A stretch of 64,000 bases of DNA from an uncultured Opitutales bacterium. GTDB lineage: Bacteria; Verrucomicrobiota; Verrucomicrobiia; Opitutales; Intestinicryptomonadaceae. Below are positions 55,033 through 63,885 of the stretch, piece after piece (position 1 is the stretch's first letter; each line of letters starts with the position of its first letter). The translations under genes were made by a program, and so were the position numbers. The stretch covers positions 83,939 through 147,938 of the forward strand of contig URAJ01000002.1 in the NCBI GenBank assembly GCA_900545715.1, given 5' to 3'. The notes beneath the pieces are model-generated. The model did not search any database, had not been told where the DNA came from, and was given only the letters and a program-made list of their open reading frames with translations.

Positions 55033-55587
55033 TTATAATTTATATATAGCAAAAACTTTATTTTTATCCATAATTGGAAAGATAAAAATGTTTTCAACAA
55101 GTGGGATAATCCCTTTGCAGCCAAAACCGTCAGATTCTTGTGAAGCAGGGTTGCCATACTTATAATATATGTCCACCTTTCCTTTAATATGATTTTCCTC
55201 TACTTCAGAAAGACTTGCATTAAAATCTATTTCTTCCGTCGCAAATCTGTTTGTATAAATATCCCCATTTCTCTCCAACTTTGTAAAAAATATAGCCTTA
55301 TTATTTATAAATAAAACTGCATAATAACCTTTCAATTCTCTTTTTTTATCAAGTTTTAAAAGCTCTTTCCCCCAATTTCTTAAAGATTCTAATCCGTTTT
55401 TGAAATCATCATTAGGAGTTTTTTCTGGGTTTAATTTTATTTTTAGAATTTCTTTATAATCAATGCTATATTCGTTATTTGCAAATGGATTTTCCTCTGC
55501 TGAAAAAACTAAGTTAGAGAAAAAGATACAAATCAAAAGCAGATATTGTTTATAATTTATAATAAATTTATTCATATTATTCCTCAT
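55033..55587 (-). CDS. Secreted hypothetical protein
   Basis: 184 residues. Start at ATG 55587 or 55575. Signal peptide to about SNLVFSAEE (residue 31), then a mixed helix/strand domain; a single YKYGNPASQESDGFGCKG loop near the end could be a binding site. No family known to me. 3' side of repeat B and 141 nt from the Sel1-type gene, same strand. Confidence 0.6.
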   Translation of the reverse strand: MRNNMNKFIINYKQYLLLICIFFSNLVFSAEENPFANNEYSIDYKEILKIKLNPEKTPNDDFKNGLESLRNWGKELLKLDKKRELKGYYAVLFINNKAIFFTKLERNGDIYTNRFATEEIDFNASLSEVEENHIKGKVDIYYKYGNPASQESDGFGCKGIIPLVENIFIFPIMDKNKVFAIYKL

Positions 55588-55728
55588 CTTTATTTTCTCC
55601 TCTAATTTAAGATATATTCCTTATAAGAGCTCAAAATTATCGGCAACAACTTTTATTGCAAAAATTTAATTTTATATATTCTTTTATAATTAACTTTCAA
55701 GTAAAAATAAAATCAAAATTAACACCAA

Positions 55729-56676
55729 TTATAATATTAATCTTCTATCTACATCTCTCTTTATGAGCCTTTCCGCATATTTCTTCTCATTTACATCATC
55801 CTTTTTAAATTTGTAATAATTATACATTACATAATCATACTCAAATTCATTTTCACCTATTATTCCAAGTTCTACGATTTCATTAAATAAACTTTCAATA
55901 GAATCTTTCCAATGGAATTTTAAGACACCTTCACATCCTTTATACCCAAACTTGGATGAAATATATGCCCATATATTTCTTAAATATTTCGCCTTCCTCT
56001 CATCATCATGAGAGCCAAATCTGTAATACGCCATTATTCTTGTTGAAGCACTATATCCATCTCCTGCCAAACCAAGTCTTTTATATACTATAAATTCATC
56101 TTCCTCTATATGCGGTTGCGAAAGCGGTACGCCAACCGAATATTTTTTATCTATGACCTCAAATGGCAATAATAAACGCGATGGCATTTTACCGTCCAAC
56201 AACAATTTATATTCTACCGCCTTCGATTTGTTTTTTTGATTTAAATAGTAGTGGTATAAAATAAAATTAGAGAATAAGTCATTCTTTGATTTTAATTCAT
56301 CTATCTCCGTTTGAGTAAACAGTCCAAAAATATCATGCTGAGTATGTTCATAAATGGGTATATTAAATTTATAAAAAAGAATTCTGTCTAATTCTAAAAA
56401 TCCACTTAAGTGCATAAAACACCGTGATATATAATAATATACTGCTGCTATTTTTTCATTATATTCTGTATTTTCGCAATAAAGATAATAACGCCCCAAT
56501 TTATATGCAGCATCTCCATCTCCTCCTATAGCCAATTTCTCATATTTTACCTTTTCATCTGAACTAAGATTAAAAGGTGAATCACGATAGATTTTCAATG
56601 CAGTTATAATTTCTATTGCATTCACCTCTATTAAAGATGCCGCTAAAAAGATTAAAAATACAATTATTTTATTCAT
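55729..56676 (-). CDS. Secreted Sel1-like repeat protein (paralogue 1)
   Basis: 315 residues from the ATG at 56676, which gives a clean signal peptide MNKIIVFLIFLAASLIEVNA; the frame extends 17 codons upstream. Two Sel1-like motifs: KLAIGGDGDAAYKLGRYYLY (about 45) and RLGLAGDGYSASTRIMAYY (about 200), with helical stretches between. The C-terminus YNYYKF...KKYAERLIKRDVDRRL is shared with the partial gene at the right window edge. Sel1 repeats are protein-binding helical hairpins. Role unknown. Confidence 0.75.
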   Translation of the reverse strand: MNKIIVFLIFLAASLIEVNAIEIITALKIYRDSPFNLSSDEKVKYEKLAIGGDGDAAYKLGRYYLYCENTEYNEKIAAVYYYISRCFMHLSGFLELDRILFYKFNIPIYEHTQHDIFGLFTQTEIDELKSKNDLFSNFILYHYYLNQKNKSKAVEYKLLLDGKMPSRLLLPFEVIDKKYSVGVPLSQPHIEEDEFIVYKRLGLAGDGYSASTRIMAYYRFGSHDDERKAKYLRNIWAYISSKFGYKGCEGVLKFHWKDSIESLFNEIVELGIIGENEFEYDYVMYNYYKFKKDDVNEKKYAERLIKRDVDRRLIL

Positions 56677-57538
56677 AAGTAAGATATATCCTATTCTTTG
56701 ATCAATAAAGTTCATTACAATGCACAAAAATTTTTCCCATTAGAGCTCTCACTTTCTTGCCTAATGCTTAGTGCAATTTTTTGGGAAAATATTCCCCCGG
56801 TATTACATGCAATTAGCTCTATAATGTCGTAATCGTTATATCCCGCGCATTTTTTAATCATTTACAAATTACTGAAATCTATATAATTACCTATTGAAGT
56901 ATTTAGAATTAGTACAAACAAGTTCTATATAGAACTGCATGTCATTAATCAGAGTTTTTGCAAAAATCAAAATTCTTCCAGTCGTCGGAGAGCCAATGAG
57001 GTCTTGGGAGAGCCATTTAGCAACGTCCGCGCGATAGTTTCTAAATATGAACCTGTATCCTCCGAACCCTAAGCGTATGATTTGCCTGTAAAGAACAATA
57101 ACTTATTAGATTATTACCCCCCAAAGCTCGTCCTGTCAATAGTTGAACACCCTTCCCGATTAATTTTCACCAGGTTTGTCCTTAGGATGTTGCAAGCCCG
57201 CTTCGCTCCTCCTCATATTACTAATATCGGGTTTCAGCTGCTAACGTAAGGTAGTTTTATACATTTTGGGACATTTTTTTCAATTAAGTTTAGAATTTAG
57301 AGCATTGGGGATAGGTAATTAAAAGAAGTTATAAGTACGAAGCAGGAATCTGCAGACTACATTATGGGAAATTATATAGATATTTATAATGAATATAATT
57401 TTATTGACATCTATTAATCTAACACTTTATTAAATAATAAGTTGATCCCCTTATAGATTGGCTCGATGTGAATTCAAGGATATTTACGAATCTAATTCTA
57501 AACATCCAGAAAAAGAGTGAGACGAAAAGGAATAATAT
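56677..57538. other. Long divergent intergenic region with repeat copy C
   Basis: 862 nt between a minus-strand and a plus-strand gene. Holds repeat copy C (56990-57168) and the promoters of both neighbours. AAAAGG at 57525-57530 is a probable ribosome-binding site for the plus-strand gene. No other ORF supported. Confidence 0.5.
56990..57168 (+). repeat. Dispersed direct repeat, copy C
   Basis: Left half AGCCATTT...GATAGTTTCTAAAT and core GATTTGCCTGTAAAGAACAATAACTTATTAG...AAAGCTCGTCCTGTCAATAG align with B and E. More degenerate than A and B, with stops in every frame. Confidence 0.8.
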
Positions 57539-58561
57539 ATGTTAAAGACAAATATATTTATATGCTTTTATCTATTTATAGCGCAGATAACATGTGCAAC
57601 AGAGCCTATCGAAAAAATTGATTCATTGGCTCAAAAAATGTTTTATCAAACTTACTTTTCATGTAGATATACTGTAAAAACGACGTATGAGAAAGCTTTT
57701 GTGGGAAACAATAAAAAGCCAGAAGGTATGAATTCTCTAAAAATAGGCAATATAAGATGTCAGTTTAATAGCTTTTCTTATTTGGAAAAAATAGATGAAT
57801 TTAAAACAAATTCTGATGGAAAACATGTTTTAAATATGCAGATAAATAAATCATATTTTAAAGGCATAATGACTTTACTGAAAATTTTCCCTAATAGCCT
57901 AATAGAATACTCAAATAAAGGTGGACTACATAAATTTTCACCGCAAGAATCGGTATCACAAGCTAATATTCAGAGAGTTTTGAATCCAGACATTCCAAAT
58001 ATCTTAGATGCATTTGGATACTATTCAAATACTAAAGGATGCTTTATATTTTATGCTGAAAATTTATTGAATGCATTAAAAAATCATAAGAAGATAAATG
58101 CATCTTTGGAAGATGGACTAATTCATATTAAAGATTTCGGAATGTATTTTGACCCTAAATCGATGCTGTTATCAAAAATCGAATTTTATTATATAAATTC
58201 AGGCAATACTTTAGGGGGAAAGCGTAAAATAATATATTTAAACGATTATGAAATAGGAGATGATGAAGTAAGCGTTCCAACAAATATAAAAATTGAAAAT
58301 TACAACGACAAGGGCGATTTGATAATTACAAATATTTATTCAATTTCTAAAGATTCAATTAAATCATCTAATCAAGCAAATGAAAATTTCATCATTAAAT
58401 TACCAAAATTTTGCGATGTCAGCGATAATATAAATAATGTGCAATATGTTGTGAGTGAGACGTCGTTTTATAATAAAAATACAACAGAAGATATAATTTC
58501 TGATTCTCTAAAAAACTATATAGATTCATCAAACAAAGAAAGTGAGGTTATCAATAAATAG
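57539..58561 (+). CDS. Secreted hypothetical protein
   Basis: 340 residues, the only plus-strand gene of the array. Signal peptide ending QITCA (about 20). The mature protein looks beta-rich: successive strands of 10-15 residues (IKDFGMYFD, KIIYLNDYEIG, VPTNIKIENYNDKG, IITNIYSIS), reminiscent of LolA-like or outer-membrane lipoprotein-sorting folds, but no signature confirms it. One Cys pair possible (C42/C74). AAAAGG ribosome-binding site. Function unknown. Confidence 0.7.
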   Translation: MLKTNIFICFYLFIAQITCATEPIEKIDSLAQKMFYQTYFSCRYTVKTTYEKAFVGNNKKPEGMNSLKIGNIRCQFNSFSYLEKIDEFKTNSDGKHVLNMQINKSYFKGIMTLLKIFPNSLIEYSNKGGLHKFSPQESVSQANIQRVLNPDIPNILDAFGYYSNTKGCFIFYAENLLNALKNHKKINASLEDGLIHIKDFGMYFDPKSMLLSKIEFYYINSGNTLGGKRKIIYLNDYEIGDDEVSVPTNIKIENYNDKGDLIITNIYSISKDSIKSSNQANENFIIKLPKFCDVSDNINNVQYVVSETSFYNKNTTEDIISDSLKNYIDSSNKESEVINK

Positions 58562-58753
58562 ACGTCCTTATAAAAATTCTCGCCTCCTTTTTTACAGAAT
58601 ACCTTTATTCTTATGCTTATAAAGGCAGGTAATTATTTAAATTATTAGTTGACCTTAATACATTATATAAGCAAAAATATTCATAAGAATTATTAACTAT
58701 CATAAGGTTCATAACTTAGTGTGCTTATTTAATAAAAAAGAAATGCTTAAATA

Positions 58754-59185
58754 TTATTTTGATGTATATATTCCGTATATGATTTGCTTATTAGGGTCGT
58801 AACCAATTAAAGCTTTATTTATTGTATAAATAACTAAATTTTTAGGAATTGGAGTCCCTAATTTCTCGCAAAATGCTAAATATATATGTTCTTCATGCTT
58901 TTTTGCTTCTAAATTTTGTCTTATGAATGTTTCAAAGTCTTCCCTGGAAACAAATCCGTACCAACATAAATCAGCTAAAGAATATCTAACTTTCAAATCG
59001 TACTTAATGTTAACTGTTTGCTTTGGCATATATTTCGACACATCTATATTCCCAATACTAGGTTGGAATACATCAAACGTGCCATGCTCACTATAATTCC
59101 GCTCACGTAGGCTTATATAAGTATATAGTACACAGATAATTATTATAACGCAAAATAAAAATAATACTTTAATTATATTCTTCAT
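58754..59185 (-). CDS. Hypothetical membrane-anchored protein
   Basis: 143 residues: an N-terminal hydrophobic anchor (about 5-27), then a soluble domain with CWYGFVSREDFETFIRQNL and a terminal GYDPNKQIIYGIYTSK hairpin. No family recognised. Its size and layout (anchor plus ~110 residue domain) match other members of this array. Confidence 0.6.
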   Translation of the reverse strand: MKNIIKVLFLFCVIIIICVLYTYISLRERNYSEHGTFDVFQPSIGNIDVSKYMPKQTVNIKYDLKVRYSLADLCWYGFVSREDFETFIRQNLEAKKHEEHIYLAFCEKLGTPIPKNLVIYTINKALIGYDPNKQIIYGIYTSK

Positions 59186-59275
59186 ATCAAACTACTACCT
59201 TCTCTTTCCATTATCGGCGTACGAATTAATATGACAGTATAAATTATCCGTTACACCTCTTCTTTTCAATTCAAA

Positions 59276-59677
59276 CTACTTGGCAACTGATTCACGCTTC
59301 CATACAATATCGCCATTTTCTCCAAATGTTATATATTTCGTCTTGTCGCGAATTACCACACGAATATCCAAAGGAAGTCCTAATTTTTTATGAGATAATT
59401 CCAGTTTAACTTTTATATTTATAGAATCTCCATTATCCGACACACTATACTGCGTCGGAGATAATACACTATGAAATGGAATACCTCTTACAAAAACATA
59501 TTCGACATTATTTATTTTTTCATATTCAACTATTAATTTTTGTATCTCAGATTGTTGAAGATAAGTTTCTCCGCATGCAGCTAGTGATAAAATGCAGAAC
59601 AGCCCTATTAATATTTTTATCTTACTATTAAGACAGGCTACTACTTCCCGCACTATCTTTCGGATTATATACATCAT
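59276..59677 (-). CDS. Small lipoprotein, unknown function
   Basis: 133 residues. Lipobox LAAC with Cys35; the signal region is long, so a later start is possible but none is obvious. The mature part is about 98 residues with strands VEYVFVRGIPF, INIKVKLELSH and LDIRVVIRDKTKYITFG, then DIVWKRES. It ends with a probable beta-sheet and no catalytic site. Unknown family; fits an envelope-located partner or immunity-type protein. Confidence 0.6.
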   Translation of the reverse strand: MMYIIRKIVREVVACLNSKIKILIGLFCILSLAACGETYLQQSEIQKLIVEYEKINNVEYVFVRGIPFHSVLSPTQYSVSDNGDSINIKVKLELSHKKLGLPLDIRVVIRDKTKYITFGENGDIVWKRESVAK

Positions 59678-60020
59678 TTTCTACACCTCTTTATCTTATA
59701 TATACTTATATCTTCACTTGTCAAATGAAATATATATCCGTTCAAATACTGAACATCAACAAAGCAAAATTATAAAGAAAGTACTTTTCCCATATCATTA
59801 TTCTTGCTACATATAATCATTAAAGGTATATTCTATTTACAGTAAAACATCTGATATTTTATATCCATACTTTCATTATATGGCACACCATTAATAATAT
59901 AATGAATTCTGTATAAAGTTTACAGAATATTTCATATATAAGTAAAATAGAGGAATAAACTACTATTTAAAACAACACCTTTCTAGATTTGTCTTTTCTG
60001 CATTAAATATTCCCGGTTGA
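59678..60020. other. A/T-rich intergenic region
   Basis: 343 nt with no supported ORF, repeat copy or RNA gene. Confidence 0.4.
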
Positions 60021-60629
60021 CTATCTCCCATGCGATATATCCAAAATTTCAGCATTTTGTTTATTTATTATTACCTTAACAATACCGCCTCTTTCATTAC
60101 TCAAGAGCGGATTATGCCCTTTAATTATATATGTATTATTGGATTCAACTATCTCCCAGGGGCGCTGCGATAAGACTTCTTTACCATACATTTTTACAAT
60201 AATAATTTCTACGATTTTCTTAGCCTCATCTTTTGATAGATTTAAGTTTAGCTTTGACGGCAAATTTTCTTTAAATGCATAATTCCTATTTGAGTATTGC
60301 CTGGCTACAATAGCATTTAATGTTTTAAGTGCATCAGACTTAGATACATTAAGCATTTTTTGAAATTCTTCAATGGAATCAACATATTTATCCAATAATA
60401 TTTTATTTATATCTTGATATTTGGAATAATCACTTAAAGACTTATCATAAATAATTAAATTATTAAGCTCTTTAATGTCTGCGACAGTTAAAGTTGAATT
60501 TTTTATTAGCATATTTAGTGTTTCTGTATAATATGATACAGTACTTGATGAGCTTCCCATCGCCAATAAAGGGAAATTAAGGATAATTAAAATCAAGAGA
60601 AAAGATTTATAAAAATACATCATATGCAT
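60021..60629 (-). CDS. Secreted protein with NTF2-fold (YbbC/YhhH-type) immunity-like C-terminal domain
   Basis: 202 residues. Signal peptide (about 1-25, ending LLAMGSS) and a helical middle. The last ~65 residues read SKDEAKKIVEIIIVKMYGKEV, SQRPWEIVESNNTYIIKG, RGGIVKVIINKQNAEILDISHGR. That order of helix, YG, RP(F/W), W/Y-V-G, GG, and terminal I-x-H-G closely resembles the NTF2-fold immunity proteins of polymorphic toxin systems. The match is from memory of the family. A periplasmic location would protect against toxins acting there. Confidence 0.6.
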   Translation of the reverse strand: MHMMYFYKSFLLILIILNFPLLAMGSSSSTVSYYTETLNMLIKNSTLTVADIKELNNLIIYDKSLSDYSKYQDINKILLDKYVDSIEEFQKMLNVSKSDALKTLNAIVARQYSNRNYAFKENLPSKLNLNLSKDEAKKIVEIIIVKMYGKEVLSQRPWEIVESNNTYIIKGHNPLLSNERGGIVKVIINKQNAEILDISHGR

Positions 60630-61631
60630 TAAGATTATTTGCTAAGGCTGAATCAGTTTGATAAAAGTTATTTCTATTTTATGCAGGGTTTTAATATATC
60701 ATATCTTGTTTAGATTCTTTGAATTATGTGTTTAAAATTTACTATTAATGGATTTTAAATTCTAATTTTCCAATCTGCTCGTATTTATTTCTCCTGTTAT
60801 AAGTAGAATCATAAATATTATGTACGCTAAGGCAATGAATATATCCTAATAATTTAAATCCTATTAGATTTTTAGATATTATTGCCTTGAAGTTAAGAAA
60901 GTTTTATATCCTATTTTGTCCAACGAAAATCTTTCTTAGGTTAAAATTCTAAGTGCAATAAGATTCGCAATATATTTCCAAATCAGTTTTTGCAGTACCT
61001 AACTGAAGAAAAAATTTCCGGTTAAGGCCCAGGCTTGGCAATAAGTGGTATTATAGCGCTAATAGAATTTGCAAAACTTTCCAACATAGTGATACCAATA
61101 AATATATTGAGTAATAATTTGCCAATGTTTATTTGGAAGTTTTTAGATAAAAATACATCGCCTCTACCCGTTAAGTAGGAATATCCCTGTAAAGAACAAC
61201 ACGTTTTAGTTACTTTTGTGCAGAAAGCACATTTTGTCAATAACCAAGTCATATTTCGATTGCTCATTCCATGATTATTCCAGAGATATTTATACTCTTC
61301 CCCTAAAAAATCTTTGAGATCACCGTCTATTCTATAAGTAAAACTGCAACCGGCAGAAAATACCTTTTTATGAACTTTACATGACCTACTTTTACCAACA
61401 CAAGGTTTTCCATCAAAGGCACTTTTAATAACCTTCGCGCCCATCTTTTGTTATTTGCTAATAGAAGCGCTCAACTTGTTTTTTAGTTTTACAGAACTTA
61501 ATTTGTCAATAACGGTAAATTTAGTTTTTTATCTACTCGCAGTGGATTGCTTCCGAAAAAATAAGAATAATCTTCAGAGATATATGCTACTTAACATCTG
61601 ATTCTTCTATAAAAAAAATATATTTTTTACG
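60630..61631. other. Long intergenic region with repeat copy D and a doubtful ORF
   Basis: About 1 kb. Contains copy D (61100-61270). A 140-codon minus-strand frame (61444-61022) crosses the repeat; its first 60 codons (Cys/Lys-rich) lie outside it. It is probably a decayed gene or chance rather than an intact gene. Confidence 0.45.
61100..61270 (+). repeat. Dispersed direct repeat, copy D
   Basis: Core CCCTGTAAAGAACAACAC...TGTGCAGAAAGCACATTTTGTCAATAACCAAG aligns with A; the left part (AGTTTTTAGATAAAAATACATCGCCTC) aligns loosely with C. Same orientation as the others. Confidence 0.75.
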
Positions 61632-62231
61632 TTATTTTTTTATTTTTATGTTTTTTAAAGAAATAGGGAAAAATCCGTATATATTTTCAAACATTGAAAA
61701 TGTATTTGTTGCATCTGCTAACATTGCTAAAAATATAAATGGTTTATCTATATATACATTGTTTTCGTATTTATCTGTTATTTTACTAGTAAGTTGACTT
61801 AGTATTATCTCAGATCTTTTACCATTTTTATAGACAACTATGACATGAAAATTTGCGGGGAGGGAATTTCCCCCGTGTTTGACAAATAAAGGCTTTTCAA
61901 AATCAATATACGAATTGATTAATTTAGATATTTTATCAGATATCTTCTTATTTAAAACTATTATATTTGCTTTATTATTCAGTAGTTGTATGGGCTTATC
62001 CACAAAGATATAAGAAGGATACATACCCCAATCCGAATTATATGTTAAAACAAGTATAAAAAAGTCATTACTCCTTTTTAAGTCTTCTAGTAATTGTGAA
62101 TAAGGGAATTTTTTTATTGTATTAATACATATTTGCCGATCTCTATCTATGCAATTGTCTTTATCCTGTGCCAACAGTATATTTAAAGAAATAAAGAAAG
62201 ATATAACAAATAATATAAATCTCTTACTCAT
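61632..62231 (-). CDS. Secreted hypothetical protein
   Basis: 200 residues from the ATG at 62231, which gives the signal peptide MSKRFILFVISFFISLNILLAQ. The mature protein alternates strands and helices: FFILVLTYNSDWGMYPSYIFVDKP, NIIVLNKKISDKISKLINSYI, FHVIVVYKNGKRSEIILSQL in outline. Two Cys at the N-terminus of the mature protein (DNC, QIC) could form a disulfide. No family recognised. Confidence 0.65.
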   Translation of the reverse strand: MSKRFILFVISFFISLNILLAQDKDNCIDRDRQICINTIKKFPYSQLLEDLKRSNDFFILVLTYNSDWGMYPSYIFVDKPIQLLNNKANIIVLNKKISDKISKLINSYIDFEKPLFVKHGGNSLPANFHVIVVYKNGKRSEIILSQLTSKITDKYENNVYIDKPFIFLAMLADATNTFSMFENIYGFFPISLKNIKIKK

Positions 62232-62848
62232 AATATACCTTTTCACATTATTAAAGTCTGCATTCACCAATTATTTTTATTGCGAATTTTCCCTATTCAC
62301 CTCTTGTCACTTAAGAAAACTGGGTTATAAAAATAAAATAGATCCATGAACTTATGGATATTCTACAATTATAAAGATACACATAGCCAAACATATTATT
62401 CTCATTTCTCACATACATATGTCCTTTTACGAGAAATCATCACCTAAACATTACATTTTAATTTAGCCATTTGTCCATACCGCACAGAATTTGTGCCAGA
62501 GTAGCGGATAATCCTATCCTCAATGCAGGATTGCCTGTAAATAATGTAAACTATCAAAATTATCGCTACAAAAGCTTACTTTGTCAATGCAAGAGTCGTC
62601 TTTCTCTAACTTTATCTATGCGGATTTTGGAAACATCTGTAAATAATACTCCAAAAATTACGTAGCCTATTCCCAATAAATGGCTGCAGCACTATTCAAG
62701 AGACGCTGTTGTATATTTCGTGTCACTTATTTCACAAACTAACAAACCTTATAATCCAAGGTATATCTGAAGCTTTCACGCATAACTTTTGAAAGTTAAT
62801 TGATATATTTATGGCGCATCAATAATTTATTATCTATTTTATCTAATT
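62232..62848. other. Intergenic region with repeat copy E
   Basis: 617 nt. Contains repeat copy E; otherwise nothing recognised. Confidence 0.5.
62464..62620 (+). repeat. Dispersed direct repeat, copy E
   Basis: Left half AGCCATTTGTCCATACCGCACAG matches the left half of copy B (ACATTTGCCATATCAGCGCAG), then GGATTGCCTGTAAATAATG and TACTTTGTCAATGC follow at the core positions. The most diverged copy. Confidence 0.7.
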
Positions 62849-63751
62849 CTAAAATCTTTTTATATTTTTCACCATTTCATCATTCCCTATAATTTTATAA
62901 TATTTATATAAAATGTAACTCGAAAGCATACTCTTATTTGAGTCGGCAATTGTGTCACGTGAGAGAGTTAAAAAAATATCGTCAGCTTTACTAATACCGC
63001 GCTTCACCCTAATTTCTTGAGGAAATACACTGCCTATATCTTCTATCGCATCACTTATCATTACATTGTAAACATAGTCCCAAAGAAAGCCGTATTTACT
63101 ATAAGAAGTTGGATAAAAATTTGCATAGTTTGATAGTTCAAGCGCAGCTCGCCGATTTCCCCTTAAAGCAAGCTTCTCCATAGCATGAATTTCGTCAGTT
63201 AAAATATAAAAATCATCATGAAGATGTATTTTATAGTTTTTGCATGAAAATAAGTTTAAGTCTACTTCATGATCTAATAGATATTTTTTTGAAATCTCAT
63301 GATTTTCATCATTTTTGGAATATTTATCACAATACAAAAACGTTAAAAGATACAGTAATTTGGGATAGTCTCCTTCAATATTAAATTTCTCTCTTGGATA
63401 GAATTTTAGAAAATCCGAGAAATCCGCCGAATTACCTTCAAATTTTATATGTGAGGTTTCTTTCAAAGTGTCAAAGGCTTTCCTGTATCCATTTTTTTGT
63501 CCGAGAAGTCCGGATATATAATACCAGAGAGAGGCTCTATATAAGCTATCTGAATCCTTAGAATAAAAATCATAATATCTTGCAAGCTTGTAGGCGGCAT
63601 TTTTGTCTCCATTCAAAGCTAATTCCTTTAATGAATATAATTTAGTCTCTGGAATATAAAAAAATTTATCTTCTCCATAGGCATTTAAATTCATACATAT
63701 TGCAAAAAGCAAAACTAATAGATAATATGAATGCATTTTAAGTTTTTTCAT
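62849..63751 (-). CDS. Secreted Sel1-like repeat protein (paralogue 2)
   Basis: 300 residues from the ATG at 63751, giving the signal peptide MKKLKMHSYYLLVLLFAICMNLNAYG; the frame runs 10 codons further upstream. Sel1-like motifs LKELALNGDKNAAYKLARYY (about 42) and MEKLALRGNRRAALELSNYA (about 190) mirror those of the gene at 55729-56676, so the two are paralogues despite strong divergence in between. The C-terminus ends SYILYKYYKIIGNDEMVKNIKRF. Confidence 0.75.
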   Translation of the reverse strand: MKKLKMHSYYLLVLLFAICMNLNAYGEDKFFYIPETKLYSLKELALNGDKNAAYKLARYYDFYSKDSDSLYRASLWYYISGLLGQKNGYRKAFDTLKETSHIKFEGNSADFSDFLKFYPREKFNIEGDYPKLLYLLTFLYCDKYSKNDENHEISKKYLLDHEVDLNLFSCKNYKIHLHDDFYILTDEIHAMEKLALRGNRRAALELSNYANFYPTSYSKYGFLWDYVYNVMISDAIEDIGSVFPQEIRVKRGISKADDIFLTLSRDTIADSNKSMLSSYILYKYYKIIGNDEMVKNIKRF

Positions 63752-63885
63752 AAATGCCTTACTCGTTTTTATATTTCTCAAAAGAGTTTAAAAAATAAAT
63801 AGTACACTCCAATTTAGTAATCTGCCTTCAAATTCCATAATAGAGTTTCAATGTTGCTATATCGTTTATATAGTTTATATTTTGT

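Noticed and set aside
58602..58625. CCTTTAT/ATAAAGG hairpin as a terminator
   Set aside because: No U-tract in either orientation.
61022..61444. 140-codon ORF on the minus strand
   Set aside because: Crosses repeat copy D, unusual Cys-rich composition, no signal peptide unlike its neighbours; treated as a remnant or chance frame.
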